A stretch of 64,000 nt of DNA from Methylomonas fluvii (GCF_014850975.1 NZ_JACXST010000002.1:248001-312000); one strand, 5' to 3'; positions 53,512 to 63,243 are shown, numbered from the stretch's first letter. Made by a program: numbers and translations. Notes: generated by a model from the letters alone, not told the origin.

Positions 53512-54675
53512 ATGTCATCAGAAAAACAAAACACCAGTAAGCAAACGCCGCAGTCCGACTGGAAGTTGGAATTGGATAAGCAGTGGAAGCACGTCTCTAC
53601 CAAAGCGGGCGACTTCTTCAACGATCATAAAAGTATGTTTTCGTTAACCAACATCGCCGCCGCCGTGGGTGGCACGTTGACCGTCGTCTGGCTGGCCAGC
53701 GGGGTTTATATCGTGGACCAAGGTAATCGAGGCGTGGTAAGCCGCTTCGGCGCCTATTCGGAAACCACCCTACCCGGCCCACACTGGCATATCCCGGCGC
53801 CTATCGAAAGCGTCGCCAATGTCAACGTAGAACAACAACGCTTCATCGAAGTCGGCTACACCGACTCCAGCCGGGTTAACAAATCGTCTGTTATTCCACA
53901 GGAATCGCTGATGCTGACCGCCGACGAAAACATTATTACCGTGCGTCTGGCAGTGCAGTATCAAATTAACAACGCTCGCGACTACCTGTTTAACGTCAAA
54001 AACAACGAAAACACGTTGAAACAACTGACTGAAAGTGTCGAGCGGGCGGTAATCGGCCGCAACAATATGGACTTCGTGTTAACCGAAGGCCGCAGCCAAA
54101 TCGTCGCGGAGATTAAAGAACAAATTCAGGAAGCGATGGATGGTTACAAAGCCGGCATCAGCATTGCCAGTGTCAACTTGCAGGATGCACAACCGCCCGA
54201 AGAAGTGCAAGGCGCATTCGAAGATGCGATTCGGGCCAGAGAAGACAAGCAACGTTTGATTAACGAAGCCGAAGCCTACAGCAACGAAGTGATTCCTAAA
54301 GCACGCGGCGCGGCATCCCGGATTATTCAAGAAGCGGAAGCTTACGAAGCCGAGAAAGTAGCCAAAGCCAAAGGTGAAACCGAGCGTTTCGATCAATTGC
54401 TGGTGGAATACGAAAAAAGCCCAGCCATCACCCGTAAGCGTTTGTACCTGGAAGCCAAAGAAAAACTGTACAGCAGCACCAATAAAATCATGCTGAACGA
54501 AGATCAATCCAGCCCGATGATGTATATGCCCTTGCCGCAAACAATGACTCAACATGCGCAACCCGCCGCCAGCCATACGGAACCGGAAATTAGTGCTGAA
54601 CCGCACAACGGCGACAAAAACGGCGTTCGCAAATCAACCGGCAACGAATTACGTCCTAGCAGGAGCAAACCATGA
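53512..54675 (+). CDS. hflK: HflK, subunit of the FtsH-regulating membrane complex
   Basis: SPFH/prohibitin-family inner-membrane protein of 387 residues. One transmembrane helix (about 45-65) follows a short cytoplasmic segment; the SPFH domain begins GVYIVDQGNRGVVSRFGAYS and the coiled coil EDAIRAREDKQRLINEAEAY then EAEKVAKAKGETERFDQLL. It is usually paired with HflC around FtsH. GAGGAG precedes ATG 53512. The gene follows the sigma factor gene by 50 bases. Confidence 0.95.
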   Translation: MSSEKQNTSKQTPQSDWKLELDKQWKHVSTKAGDFFNDHKSMFSLTNIAAAVGGTLTVVWLASGVYIVDQGNRGVVSRFGAYSETTLPGPHWHIPAPIESVANVNVEQQRFIEVGYTDSSRVNKSSVIPQESLMLTADENIITVRLAVQYQINNARDYLFNVKNNENTLKQLTESVERAVIGRNNMDFVLTEGRSQIVAEIKEQIQEAMDGYKAGISIASVNLQDAQPPEEVQGAFEDAIRAREDKQRLINEAEAYSNEVIPKARGAASRIIQEAEAYEAEKVAKAKGETERFDQLLVEYEKSPAITRKRLYLEAKEKLYSSTNKIMLNEDQSSPMMYMPLPQTMTQHAQPAASHTEPEISAEPHNGDKNGVRKSTGNELRPSRSKP

Positions 54676-55538
54676 GCAGCAAAACCACCCAAGTTTTAAT
54701 TCCGGCCGGTTTGACCCTGTGTGTACTGGCCTATATGTCGGTTTTTTACGTCAAAGAAAACGAAAAAGCCATTCTGTTTCGTCTCGGAGAGATGGTGACA
54801 TCCGATTACACTCCCGGGCTACATTTCAAGACCCCTATCATCAATAATGTCAGCACATTTGATGCGCGTGTGCTGACCTTGGATGCCAAATCCGAGCGTT
54901 TTCTTACCTCCGAGAAGAAGAACGTTATTGTTGACTCATTCGTCAAATGGCGGATAGGTGATGTGGGTCTTTTTTACACCACGGTCGGCGGCGACGAGTT
55001 TCAAGCCAATCTGCGCCTGGACCAAATCATGAAAGACGCGATGCGTAGCGAGTTTGGTGTGCGGACCATCAAGCAATTGATCTCCGAAGACCGCAACGAA
55101 CTAAGACAAACCTTGCTGGCCAAATTGGCACCCACTGCCGAAAAATTCGGTATCGAATTAATCGACATCCGCGTTAAACGCATCGATTTGCCGCCTGAGG
55201 TCAGCAGCTCGGTGTATCAACGCATGCGGGCCGAACGGGAGCGGGTCGCCAGAGAATTCCGTTCGCAAGGGGCCGAAAGTGCCGAGCAAATCAGCGCGGA
55301 AGCCGATAAGCAAAAACACGTGATAGTTGCCAATGCCCAGCGCGATGCGGAAAGCATTCGCGGTCGCGGTGATGCGCAATCAGCGGAAATTTACGCAAAA
55401 AGCTACGGTAAAAACCCCGAGTTTTATGCGTTCTACCGCAGCTTGCAGGCATATCAAACGTCATTTGAAAAAACTCAGGATACTTTGGTGTTAAAACCAA
55501 ACTCAGACTTTTTCAAATACTTCTCCAGCGAAAAGTAA
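54672..55538 (+). CDS. hflC: HflC, partner of HflK
   Basis: A 288-residue SPFH protein. One N-terminal helix is followed by NEKAILFRLGEMVTSDYTPG and the family core FVKWRIGDVGLFYTTVGGDE, then IDIRVKRIDLPPEVSSSVYQ and RMRAERERVAREFRSQGAE. It overlaps hflK by four bases (ATGA). HflK and HflC form the large ring complex that restrains FtsH in the periplasm-facing membrane. The two genes here directly precede ftsH. Confidence 0.96.
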   Translation: MSSKTTQVLIPAGLTLCVLAYMSVFYVKENEKAILFRLGEMVTSDYTPGLHFKTPIINNVSTFDARVLTLDAKSERFLTSEKKNVIVDSFVKWRIGDVGLFYTTVGGDEFQANLRLDQIMKDAMRSEFGVRTIKQLISEDRNELRQTLLAKLAPTAEKFGIELIDIRVKRIDLPPEVSSSVYQRMRAERERVAREFRSQGAESAEQISAEADKQKHVIVANAQRDAESIRGRGDAQSAEIYAKSYGKNPEFYAFYRSLQAYQTSFEKTQDTLVLKPNSDFFKYFSSEK

Positions 55539-55555
55539 GTTAGGAGACAGCTATC

Positions 55556-57460
55556 ATGAAAAAAATGTTTATTTTTCTATCCATCCTGATCGTAGCGGGG
55601 TTGGTGGTGTCGGCGGTGATGAACCGCAACATGCCGCAATACGATCCGCATTATGAAATCTCGTACTCCGACTTTATCGAAGACGTGCGTAATAAAGTGG
55701 TTACGGAAGTGGTGATTGACGGCAACTACGTCGACGGTCAGCGTCAAAACGGCACGCGCTTTGCCACCTATAACCCCAACGACTCCAGAATGATTGACGA
55801 GTTGCTGGAATACGGCGTGAAAATTAAAGTCGAGAAGCCCCAACAACCCTCCACTTTGATGAATATTCTCATCTCTTGGGCGCCTACCCTGCTGCTCATC
55901 ATGGTGCTGGTATATTTCATGCGCAAGCAGGCAGCGATGGGCGGCCGCGACGGTCAGATGGGTTTCGGTAAAAGCCGCGCCAAGTTAATGGCTGAAGACC
56001 AAATCAAGGTGCGATTCACCGACGTGGCCGGCGTGGAAGAAGCCAAGGAAGACGTCGTGGAAATGGTCGACTTCCTGAGAGAACCGGGCAAATACGAAGC
56101 TTTAGGCGGCAAGATTCCGCGCGGCGTGTTGATGGTTGGACCTCCCGGTACTGGTAAAACCTTGTTAGCCAGAGCGATTGCCGGAGAAGCAGGCGTACCG
56201 TTCTTCTCCATCTCGGGTTCGGATTTCGTGGAAATGTTCGTCGGTGTCGGTGCCTCCAGGGTCAGAGACATGTTTGAACAAGCCAAAAAGCGCGCACCAT
56301 GTATCATATTCATCGACGAGATCGACGCAGTTGGCCGGCAACGTGGCGGCAGCGGTATCGGCGGCGGTAACGACGAACGCGAACAAACCCTCAACCAATT
56401 GCTGGTGGAGATGGACGGTTTCAGCGGCAACGAAGGCATTATCGTCATCGCCGCTACCAACCGCGCTGATGTACTGGATAAGGCTTTGTTGAGACCGGGC
56501 CGTTTCGACCGGCAAGTTCAAGTGGGTTTGCCGGACATCAAGGGCCGCGAGCAAATTTTGAGAGTGCATGGTGCCAAAGTCCCGCTGGCCGAAGACGTCA
56601 ACATCAACGATCTGGCCCGCGGCACACCCGGATTTTCCGGTGCGGAGTTGGCTAATCTGATCAACGAAGGCGCTTTGTTCGCTGCTCGTAACAAAAAGCG
56701 CATAGTCACGATGAACGACTTGGATAAAGCTCGCGACAAAATGATCATGGGTGTGGAAAAACGCACCATGGTCATGACCAAAGAAGATTTGTTGATGACT
56801 GCTTATCATGAAGCCGGTCACGCCATTGTCGGTCGCAACGTGCCTGAGCATGATCCGGTCTACAAAGTCAGCATCATGCCGCGCGGTGGCGCGTTGGGTA
56901 TCACCATGTTTTTACCCGAGCGCGACCAATACAGTGCCTCCAAGGATAAGCTGGAAAGCCAGATCGCCAGCTTGTTCGGCGGCCGGGTAGCGGAAGCCTT
57001 GATTTACGGTAAAAACAAGGTTACCACCGGCGCTTCCAACGACATCATGCGAGCCACGCAATTGGCTAGAAACATGGTCACCAAGTGGGGCTTGTCGGAT
57101 CGTTTAGGCCCCATGGATTACGGCGACAGCGAAGGCGGCTATATGGGCCCGCAGTCTAAACCAATGTCCGAAAAGATGGCCCAAACCATAGATGAAGAAG
57201 TACGGGCAGTCATCGACGCGAACTACAACCGCGCCGAAACCATCCTGAAAGAAAACATCGAAGTGTTACACAACATGGCTCAAGCCTTAATGGATTGGGA
57301 AACCATCGATAAATTTCAGATCGATGAATTACTACAAGGCAAAAAACTTGCACCACCGGAACCCGAAGTAGAAGAACCAAAATCGTTTGAAGAGATTGAA
57401 GACTCAATAAACGAAGAAACCGGCGGTCACCTGGATCAAGGACAAATATTGGCGTCCTAA
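55556..57460 (+). CDS. ftsH: ATP-dependent zinc metalloprotease FtsH
   Basis: Membrane-bound AAA+ protease of 634 residues for quality control of membrane and regulatory proteins. Two transmembrane helices (about 4-22 and 105-121) precede the AAA domain with Walker A GPPGTGKT (195-202), Walker B IIFIDEID and the second region of homology [20 protein letters not shown]. The zinc motif HEAGH (418-422) is intact. It starts 17 bases after the hflC stop. An hflK-hflC-ftsH set in one operon is unusual, and a second ftsH probably exists elsewhere. It ends at a strong terminator. Confidence 0.97.
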   Translation: MKKMFIFLSILIVAGLVVSAVMNRNMPQYDPHYEISYSDFIEDVRNKVVTEVVIDGNYVDGQRQNGTRFATYNPNDSRMIDELLEYGVKIKVEKPQQPSTLMNILISWAPTLLLIMVLVYFMRKQAAMGGRDGQMGFGKSRAKLMAEDQIKVRFTDVAGVEEAKEDVVEMVDFLREPGKYEALGGKIPRGVLMVGPPGTGKTLLARAIAGEAGVPFFSISGSDFVEMFVGVGASRVRDMFEQAKKRAPCIIFIDEIDAVGRQRGGSGIGGGNDEREQTLNQLLVEMDGFSGNEGIIVIAATNRADVLDKALLRPGRFDRQVQVGLPDIKGREQILRVHGAKVPLAEDVNINDLARGTPGFSGAELANLINEGALFAARNKKRIVTMNDLDKARDKMIMGVEKRTMVMTKEDLLMTAYHEAGHAIVGRNVPEHDPVYKVSIMPRGGALGITMFLPERDQYSASKDKLESQIASLFGGRVAEALIYGKNKVTTGASNDIMRATQLARNMVTKWGLSDRLGPMDYGDSEGGYMGPQSKPMSEKMAQTIDEEVRAVIDANYNRAETILKENIEVLHNMAQALMDWETIDKFQIDELLQGKKLAPPEPEVEEPKSFEEIEDSINEETGGHLDQGQILAS

Positions 57461-57475
57461 AAGTCCTCCTCTATG

Positions 57476-57513
57476 TACCCTCCAAACGCTGTACTCTTGG
57501 AGGGTATCTTTTT
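57476..57513 (+). terminator. Strong intrinsic terminator after ftsH
   Basis: A 10-bp stem TACCCTCCAA (57476-57485) with TTGGAGGGTA (57497-57506), loop of 11 bases, followed by TC and seven T residues. It cleanly ends the hflK-hflC-ftsH transcript, and the next gene starts 15 bases later with its own signals or by read-through. Confidence 0.9.
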
Positions 57514-57528
57514 TTCAGAGGTAGCAAT

Positions 57529-57948
57529 ATGCATACTCAATCGATAACCACAAAAACCATGAATTTCCTGCAATTGTTGTTGCAGATTAATTTTAATGCA
57601 GCAGTGATTTTATTATTGATCAGCGGTGCAGCCACCATATTCGGCAATACCCTGTTTTTTGAAGATAGCAGCGATCTGTACGGTCCATTGGCAAACAATA
57701 TGCGGTTAATGATGTTTTATTTGTGCTTAATTCAAATCGCAGCGTACAGCTTTTATAAATTAAGCAACAGCCCTGAAGCATTGGCCGCGTTAGGAGTTTT
57801 TCTGCTGTTATTAATCGGTTCGCTGGAGTTTTACTGCTCGATTAATCAAATTGAAATCGACGAAAACTACCGGCAATTATTTATTTATTCGGGATTATCG
57901 CACCTGCTTTATGGCGGCTGCGCGGCCATGCGCCACCAGCAAAACTAG
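57529..57948 (+). CDS. Small integral membrane protein, unknown
   Basis: A 139-residue protein with four predicted helices (AAVILLLISGAATIFG, LMMFYLCLIQIAAYSFY, ALAALGVFLLLLIGSLEFY, LFIYSGLSHLLYGGCAAM). I do not recognise it. CAGAGG lies a few bases before the ATG. It sits just beyond the ftsH terminator and may depend on read-through. No function can be given. Confidence 0.65.
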   Translation: MHTQSITTKTMNFLQLLLQINFNAAVILLLISGAATIFGNTLFFEDSSDLYGPLANNMRLMMFYLCLIQIAAYSFYKLSNSPEALAALGVFLLLLIGSLEFYCSINQIEIDENYRQLFIYSGLSHLLYGGCAAMRHQQN

Positions 57949-58260
57949 GGATTGGTAATTTTCCGTAACAAAGTGGTCTAGAATTAGACACTAAAGTATT
58001 TATCTCTACTATTATGGACTTTGCTTCGCACAGGTGTTAAAGCAAATTGATATTTTTTAAAACTCATTGTAATCCACTGTTTAGCTATACGACCATCTCT
58101 AAATCGACACCATCGAGGTATACTGAGTCAATACACAAAAAGCCGAACCGCCTGACAGCAATTTAATTGTCTAGATTTAAATAAGGTTTTATCGGCTTTA
58201 GGTGTCCAGAAAAATAATAACAACGCTGAGCAGAAAGCTCCGCGAGGGGGGAAACATCAA
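57949..58260. promoter_or_regulatory. Intergenic region before the SRPBCC-LOV gene group
   Basis: 312 bases without a gene. It holds GTCTAGAATTAGAC (57976-57989), a small palindrome, and a long-range stem AAAGCCGA (58138-58145) / TCGGCTTT (58192-58199). The promoter of the 58.3-59.2 kb genes should be here. I could not identify a clear sigma-70 or ECF promoter. Confidence 0.4.
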
Positions 58261-58746
58261 ATGCACATCAAATTTCCGTTTGACTCACATAAGCCCATTG
58301 CCGGCGAGGCCTGCATCGATATAGACAAACCTGTTGACGATGTTTTTCAGTATGTTGGTGAAAATTTTTTTGAGAACTATCCGAAATGGGCTGTGGAAAT
58401 AGTCGATTTTGAACCTCTCGATGGCAAGGAAGTATTCATCGGCGCCAAGGCCAAGCAAATTCGTAACGACAACAACGGCGAAATAGAGTCTGTTTTTGAA
58501 ATTACTGAATATCAACCCAAATCCAAGCTGATCTTTCAAGGATTGACTCAGCCTTATAAGCACAGCTATCTGCTTGAAGCCATTCAAGAAGATCGCCGAC
58601 CTACCCGCTTGACGTTTCGCTTTGAGTTTTTGGAGTTGGAGGTATTTATGCGGCCTTTTGAAAAATTAATTCGTTGCGCGATCGAAGACGGTGCGGAAAA
58701 CACCGTCGAAAACATCAGGAATTTAATATTAGTTGAATGCAACTAG
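58261..58746 (+). CDS. SRPBCC-fold protein
   Basis: A 161-residue protein of the START/Bet v 1-like fold. The N-terminal strand GEACIDIDKPVDDVFQYVGE and the YPKWAVEIVDFEPLDGKEVF turn match the polyketide-cyclase-like SRPBCC pattern, and FRFEFLELEVFMRPFEKLIR ends in the long C-terminal helix. Such proteins bind hydrophobic ligands. The preceding GAGGGGGGAAAC looks like the ribosome site. It lies 42 bp upstream of the LOV gene, so the pair may share a function. Confidence 0.8.
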   Translation: MHIKFPFDSHKPIAGEACIDIDKPVDDVFQYVGENFFENYPKWAVEIVDFEPLDGKEVFIGAKAKQIRNDNNGEIESVFEITEYQPKSKLIFQGLTQPYKHSYLLEAIQEDRRPTRLTFRFEFLELEVFMRPFEKLIRCAIEDGAENTVENIRNLILVECN

Positions 58747-58788
58747 CATATAAAAACTCATAATTATTATAAAACCCGGAGTTTAACC

Positions 58789-59244
58789 ATGGCTTTTATT
58801 GTTGAAAAAGATAGCGGACTGATTCCGCAAGTACTTTCCGCTATTTTGGACGAATGCGTAAACGGCGTGACGCTAGCCGACCCTGACATTGAAGATGCGC
58901 CGATTATCTACGCCAACAAGGCATTCGAACGCTTAACCGGTTACAGCCATGACGAGATAATCGGCCACAACTGCCGGTTTTTACAAGGCGAAGACAGAGA
59001 GCAAGAAGCGCGTTTTAAAATTGTTGAGGCTATGAAAAACCACGAAACTGTGGAAGTCACCTTAAGAAATTATAAAAAAGACGGCACGTTATTCCACAAT
59101 CATTTGAAAATAACCCCCTTATTGGATAAGAAAAATCGAGTCATTTATTATTTGGGCGTGCAATACGATATTACAGAACAAATAAACGCCAACAACGAAA
59201 TAAAGGAATTGACAACTTTGCTAAACGCTATTCAAGGGAATTAA
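58789..59244 (+). CDS. Short LOV-domain blue-light photoreceptor
   Basis: A 151-residue single LOV domain with short flanking helices and no effector domain. It contains the flavin-adduct motif GHNCRFLQGEDR with the photoactive C62, the preceding ANKAFERLTGYSHDEIIG and the later conserved NYKKDGTLFHNHLKITPL, then YYLGVQYDITEQ. FMN binding and a blue-light photocycle are expected. C-terminal helix DITEQINANNEIKELTTLL may mediate dimerisation. It stands between SRPBCC and fatty-acid-hydroxylase-like genes. Confidence 0.95.
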   Translation: MAFIVEKDSGLIPQVLSAILDECVNGVTLADPDIEDAPIIYANKAFERLTGYSHDEIIGHNCRFLQGEDREQEARFKIVEAMKNHETVEVTLRNYKKDGTLFHNHLKITPLLDKKNRVIYYLGVQYDITEQINANNEIKELTTLLNAIQGN

Positions 59245-59275
59245 CAATCCTTACGACAAATTATTGGGGACTTCC

Positions 59276-60106
59276 ATGAATACCACTGCAAATAGCCCGG
59301 GCGACAGTAGTCTGTTTTTTAACGAAGCCTTATTCGGCTTAGCGATACTCGCTTTCGTGTTGTTGCTGGTCATAGAGAAAACCAAACCTTATCGTCCATT
59401 CCCGGCCAAAACCTATAAAGAGTCGTTTGTTACCAATACTACGGCTTTCTTGGTCAACAATTTAATTTTAACCGCACTTAGAGCCTCATCCTTATTTCTG
59501 GTAGCCCAACAATTCGCCAGTTACGGCTTATTAAGCGGTCTGAGTAACGGTCCGCTTAAATGGGTTCTGGCATTTGCATTTTTCGATTTAGCCATTTACC
59601 TGTGGCATTACGCCAGTCATCAGTCCGAATATTTATGGCGATTTCATAAAATCCACCATAGCGATAAATGCTTTAACGTTTCCACCGGTTTTAGGTTTCA
59701 TGTTTTCGATTTATTTCTTGAAATAATTTACAAATGTATATTCGTGGTGGTAATCGGGGTGGATGCTTACCTAGTGCTTTCCATCGAAATTATCGAGTTA
59801 TTTTTCATCTTTTTTCATCATGGAAACATCCGCGTACCCAAGGAAGCTGCAATTTCTCAAATAATTATCACCCCTTCCCTGCACCGTACTCACCATTCCA
59901 CTTTGCGCTCGGAACATGACAGCAATTACGGCATAGTTTTGGCGATTTGGGATCGGATGTTTGGTACCCGCAAGGAACTGGTACCCGCTAATATAGGATT
60001 GGACTTGATTGAAGCCGAGAATTTTATTCAATTGTTTTCTCTGGCATTTATTACCGAACGTAAAATCCGCCAATTGATGGGCTGGATTCCGAAAGGCAAA
60101 AAATAG
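59276..60106 (+). CDS. Fatty acid hydroxylase/sterol desaturase family protein
   Basis: A 276-residue integral membrane di-iron enzyme. Three His clusters are visible: LWHYASHQ, RFHKIHHSDKC and LHRTHHST, on a frame of about four helices. The family hydroxylates or desaturates lipids, sterols and carotenoids. The substrate is unknown; membrane lipid modification under light stress is one possibility. ATG 59276 is preceded by GGGGA; a TTG 12 bases upstream is less likely. Confidence 0.92.
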   Translation: MNTTANSPGDSSLFFNEALFGLAILAFVLLLVIEKTKPYRPFPAKTYKESFVTNTTAFLVNNLILTALRASSLFLVAQQFASYGLLSGLSNGPLKWVLAFAFFDLAIYLWHYASHQSEYLWRFHKIHHSDKCFNVSTGFRFHVFDLFLEIIYKCIFVVVIGVDAYLVLSIEIIELFFIFFHHGNIRVPKEAAISQIIITPSLHRTHHSTLRSEHDSNYGIVLAIWDRMFGTRKELVPANIGLDLIEAENFIQLFSLAFITERKIRQLMGWIPKGKK

Positions 60107-60141
60107 TGGGACTTCTTCTATAAGTTACCGGTAATCAAGCC

Positions 60142-61098
60142 ATGATTATAAAAACAATAAAAAATATCCCCGGCAGTGAAATTACCGATCCCCTGGTTTT
60201 TCAGCAACGCCGTACCCTCATCAAAGCGATGGCGGCGATGATGCTGACCGGCACCAGCATCCGCAGCGGCTGGGCTGACGACTCAAAACCAATTTGGAGC
60301 GCGGTATCCAAGAGCCCGTTCTCGGCGCCTGAGTTAACGGTGACTCCGGCGGCAGCCGCAAAAAATTACAATAACTACTACGAATTTGCCTTCAACAAAG
60401 AAGACCCGGCCAGTCTGGCCCAAAGCCTGCGCATAGATCCCTGGTCCGTGGAGATCGGCGGTGAAGTAGAAAAACCCGGCACCTACCAGTTGGAAGATAT
60501 TCTGAGCCGGCACACGCTACAGGAGTACATCTATCGTTTCCGGTGCGTCGAAGCCTGGTCCATGGTGGTGCCCTGGGTGGGCTTTTCGCTGGGCGATTTG
60601 CTGAAAACCGCAAAACCTCTATCGAACGCCAAGTTCGTGAAACTCACATCGGTTCAACAACCGGACACTATGCCCAAGCAACATACTAAGGCTATGCTGG
60701 ACTGGCCCTATATTGAGGGCTTGCGTATCGACGAAGCCATGCATCCCTTGACGATACTGGCTGTGGGTATGTACGGCGACATTTTGCCTAAGCAAAACGG
60801 CGCGCCGCTACGTTTGGTGGTGCCTTGGAAATACGGTTTTAAAAGCATCAAGGCCGTCGTCAAAATAGAACTGCTGAAAAGACCGCCAATTAGCAGTTGG
60901 AACAAATTTGCCCCCAATGAATACGGCTTTTACGCCAACGTCAATCCGGACGTACCGCATCCGCGTTGGAGCCAAAATAGCGAGCGACTATTGGGCAGCG
61001 GCTTCTTTACCCCGCGCCGGCAAACCGAATTATTTAATGGTTACGGGGAACAGGTGGCTCACCTGTATCATGACATGGATTTGAGGCATTTTTTCTAA
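60142..61098 (+). CDS. msrP: Periplasmic methionine sulfoxide reductase, molybdopterin subunit
   Basis: MsrP (YedY), 318 residues, reduces methionine sulfoxide in periplasmic proteins. A twin-arginine signal QQRRTLIK (R23-R24) marks Tat export of the folded Moco protein. The Mo-ligand Cys is in YRFRCVEAW (C135), and the family's WPYIEGLRIDEAMHPLTILAVG is split across the substrate region. The stop overlaps msrQ as TAATG. The pair repairs oxidised periplasmic proteins, fitting an oxidative or photo-oxidative stress role. Confidence 0.96.
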   Translation: MIIKTIKNIPGSEITDPLVFQQRRTLIKAMAAMMLTGTSIRSGWADDSKPIWSAVSKSPFSAPELTVTPAAAAKNYNNYYEFAFNKEDPASLAQSLRIDPWSVEIGGEVEKPGTYQLEDILSRHTLQEYIYRFRCVEAWSMVVPWVGFSLGDLLKTAKPLSNAKFVKLTSVQQPDTMPKQHTKAMLDWPYIEGLRIDEAMHPLTILAVGMYGDILPKQNGAPLRLVVPWKYGFKSIKAVVKIELLKRPPISSWNKFAPNEYGFYANVNPDVPHPRWSQNSERLLGSGFFTPRRQTELFNGYGEQVAHLYHDMDLRHFF

Positions 61099-61739
61099 TG
61101 ATTATGCAAATGAATAATTTGCGGCCTTTAACCATCGCGGTTTCTATTATCCCGCTGCTTTGGATAGTGTTCGATATTGCCTTCGACAATCTGGGCCCAA
61201 ATCAAATGCAGGCCTTGCATATTCGTTTAGGCGATTGGGCCTTGCGATTTCTATGGATAACCTTAGCCATTACTCCCGTGCAAACCGTCACAAAATGGCG
61301 AGGCATGACCGAGTATCGGCAACTATTCGGTTTATTCGCTTTTTTTTACGCCAGCCTGCACATCCTGGTTTATTTAGCGGTAGACCAAGTTTTTGCCTGG
61401 CGAATGATAGGTATCGATATTCTCGAAAGCTCGTATATCTGGTTTGGATTAATTGCCTATATGATTGTTTTTTCATTGGGGATTACCTCCTCCAAAGCGT
61501 CCAAAAAACTCTTGGGCAAGAGCTGGAAAAAACTGCATCGATTTATTTACATAGCAGCCGGTGCGGCAATGATTCATTATTTCTGGCAGCTTAAAGGTAA
61601 CCTAGCCGAGCCTTTATTCTATTTGCTCCTGATATTTATGCTGCTGGGTTTTCGCGCAGTAATCTGGATTAAAAACAAGCAGTTAAGCCAAATGATGATC
61701 CCAAAAGGCCGCACTTCCACCGATACCGAAGCCGATTAA
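61098..61739 (+). CDS. msrQ: Heme-binding membrane subunit MsrQ
   Basis: MsrQ (YedZ), 213 residues, six helices. It receives electrons from the quinone pool and passes them to MsrP. Conserved helices include LGDWALRFLWITLAITPVQT, LFGLFAFFYASLHILVYL (heme-ligand His) and LHRFIYIAAGAAMIHYFW (further His). Translation may begin at ATG 61098 or at 61104. It overlaps msrP by one base. Confidence 0.94.
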   Translation: MIMQMNNLRPLTIAVSIIPLLWIVFDIAFDNLGPNQMQALHIRLGDWALRFLWITLAITPVQTVTKWRGMTEYRQLFGLFAFFYASLHILVYLAVDQVFAWRMIGIDILESSYIWFGLIAYMIVFSLGITSSKASKKLLGKSWKKLHRFIYIAAGAAMIHYFWQLKGNLAEPLFYLLLIFMLLGFRAVIWIKNKQLSQMMIPKGRTSTDTEAD

Positions 61740-61797
61740 CCCTGCACTCCCAATAAGCGGGTGGAGTTGGATCTCTGTAGTTTCCGGAGCAAAACTT

Positions 61798-62709
61798 ATG
61801 AATACAAACTCGATTTTAATCAGCGGCGGCACCGGCTTCCTGGGCAGTGCGCTGACCGAACTGCTTATACAAAAAGGCTATGCGGTGACGATCCTCAGTC
61901 GTAGCCGCGAAAAAGTCGCCGCTAGTTTCGGCAACAGCGTGCAAGCGATCAGCACCGTGGCTGATTTGCCGGATGCCGGCACGTTCAAAGCGGTGGTCAA
62001 TCTGGCGGGTGCTGGCATTTTCGACCAACGCTGGACTGAAGTGCGCAAGCAGTTGCTGCGCGATAGCCGGATTAAACTGACCGAACAGCTGGTAGCCTGG
62101 ATCGCCTCCTCCACGCAGCCCGCCCCGGTGCTGGTAAGCGGTTCGGCTATCGGCATCTACGGCGATCAAGGCGATAAGTTCCTCACTGAAAATAGCGCGA
62201 GCATTGCCGATTTCTCCCAATATTTGTGCGCCGATTGGGAATCGGCAGCCTTAGAAGCGGAAAAATTCGGCAGCCGGGTCTGCCTGATACGCACCGGCTT
62301 GGTGCTGGGTGATAATGGTGGCATACTGAAACGCATGTTGTTGCCGTTTCGTTTGGGATTAGGCGGCCGCATGGGGAATGGCAAGCAATGGATGTCCTGG
62401 ATTCATCTGCATGACTGGCTGGCTATTGTCGAAGCGATGATAGAACAACCGGCAATGCGCGGCCCATACAACGCCACAGCCCCAGAACCGGTCAGCAACC
62501 AACAATTCAGCGCCAGCCTGGCCAGCGTACTTAAGCGGCCGCAGCTAATGCCGATGCCGGAAGCAGCCCTTAAATTATTGCTGGGCGAAATGGCGGCTCT
62601 GGTCTTGGGCAGCCAACGCGTGTTGCCGGAGCGCTTACTGGCCCAGGGCTTTGCCTTTAAATATTCACAGCTGGATACCGCATTGCGCGATATTTTGCAT
62701 AAACCCTAG
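61798..62709 (+). CDS. TIGR01777-family NAD(P)-dependent epimerase-like protein (YfcH type)
   Basis: A 303-residue short-chain/epimerase-fold protein. The nucleotide-binding ISGGTGFLGSALTELLIQKG is followed by VVNLAGAGIFDQRWTEVRK and WESAALEAEKFGSRVCLIRT, then ALVLGSQRVLPERLLAQGF at the C-terminal DUF1731 end. Genes of this family are often in singlet-oxygen or light-induced regulons next to photolyase. The reaction is unknown. ATG 61798 lies after an AGCAAAACTT stretch with weak Shine-Dalgarno. Confidence 0.92.
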   Translation: MNTNSILISGGTGFLGSALTELLIQKGYAVTILSRSREKVAASFGNSVQAISTVADLPDAGTFKAVVNLAGAGIFDQRWTEVRKQLLRDSRIKLTEQLVAWIASSTQPAPVLVSGSAIGIYGDQGDKFLTENSASIADFSQYLCADWESAALEAEKFGSRVCLIRTGLVLGDNGGILKRMLLPFRLGLGGRMGNGKQWMSWIHLHDWLAIVEAMIEQPAMRGPYNATAPEPVSNQQFSASLASVLKRPQLMPMPEAALKLLLGEMAALVLGSQRVLPERLLAQGFAFKYSQLDTALRDILHKP

Positions 62710-62729
62710 ATTTAAAACCGGGCATCTTT

Positions 62730-63239
62730 ATGTTGATCGACAGTCTTTCCTTGCTATTTGCCTTTACCTCTTTCGTCACCTGGTACGAAGCGCTGTTGGT
62801 GGCGCTGGCATTGGGCTGCTTGGTATTTTATCTGACACCCTCCCCCGCCCAGGAATGGGAAGAACGTACGCCGGCGACGCTGTATTTTTACCTACAATGG
62901 AGCTGGCTGGGTTATCTGCGCTTAAAAGACGCGTTCTATCCGTTTTTTATCCTGTACAACGCCGTATTATTTTTCATCGACTACCGAATTAACGAAGGCA
63001 ACTTCACCGTCGCCAGCTGGGTGACCATCCACATTATCATGGCGATGCCCCTGATTTACTGGACCGGCGCCGTGTGGCGCTGCTCCGACAAAGGCGCCAG
63101 CAGAATTTGGGCCGCAGTGGCGCGCATGATGACGGTAGCGGCGTATTTCGATTTGCTGCTGCGCTGGGTGATTTATCAGTATTACCCCAATATCCTGTTT
63201 AATTGCCAACAAATGATTATTCATTGGGGCGACTGCTGA
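62730..63239 (+). CDS. Integral membrane protein in the light-response gene group
   Basis: A 169-residue protein with four to five helices (ALLVALALGCLVFYL, AFYPFFILYNAVLFFIDY, VTIHIIMAMPLIYWTGAVW, MMTVAAYFDLLLRWVIYQY). It is rich in Trp and Tyr and its family is not known to me. It lies between the TIGR01777 gene and the photolyase gene, four bases upstream of the latter, and so is likely co-expressed with it. Confidence 0.75.
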   Translation: MLIDSLSLLFAFTSFVTWYEALLVALALGCLVFYLTPSPAQEWEERTPATLYFYLQWSWLGYLRLKDAFYPFFILYNAVLFFIDYRINEGNFTVASWVTIHIIMAMPLIYWTGAVWRCSDKGASRIWAAVARMMTVAAYFDLLLRWVIYQYYPNILFNCQQMIIHWGDC

Positions 63240-63243
63240 GCCA

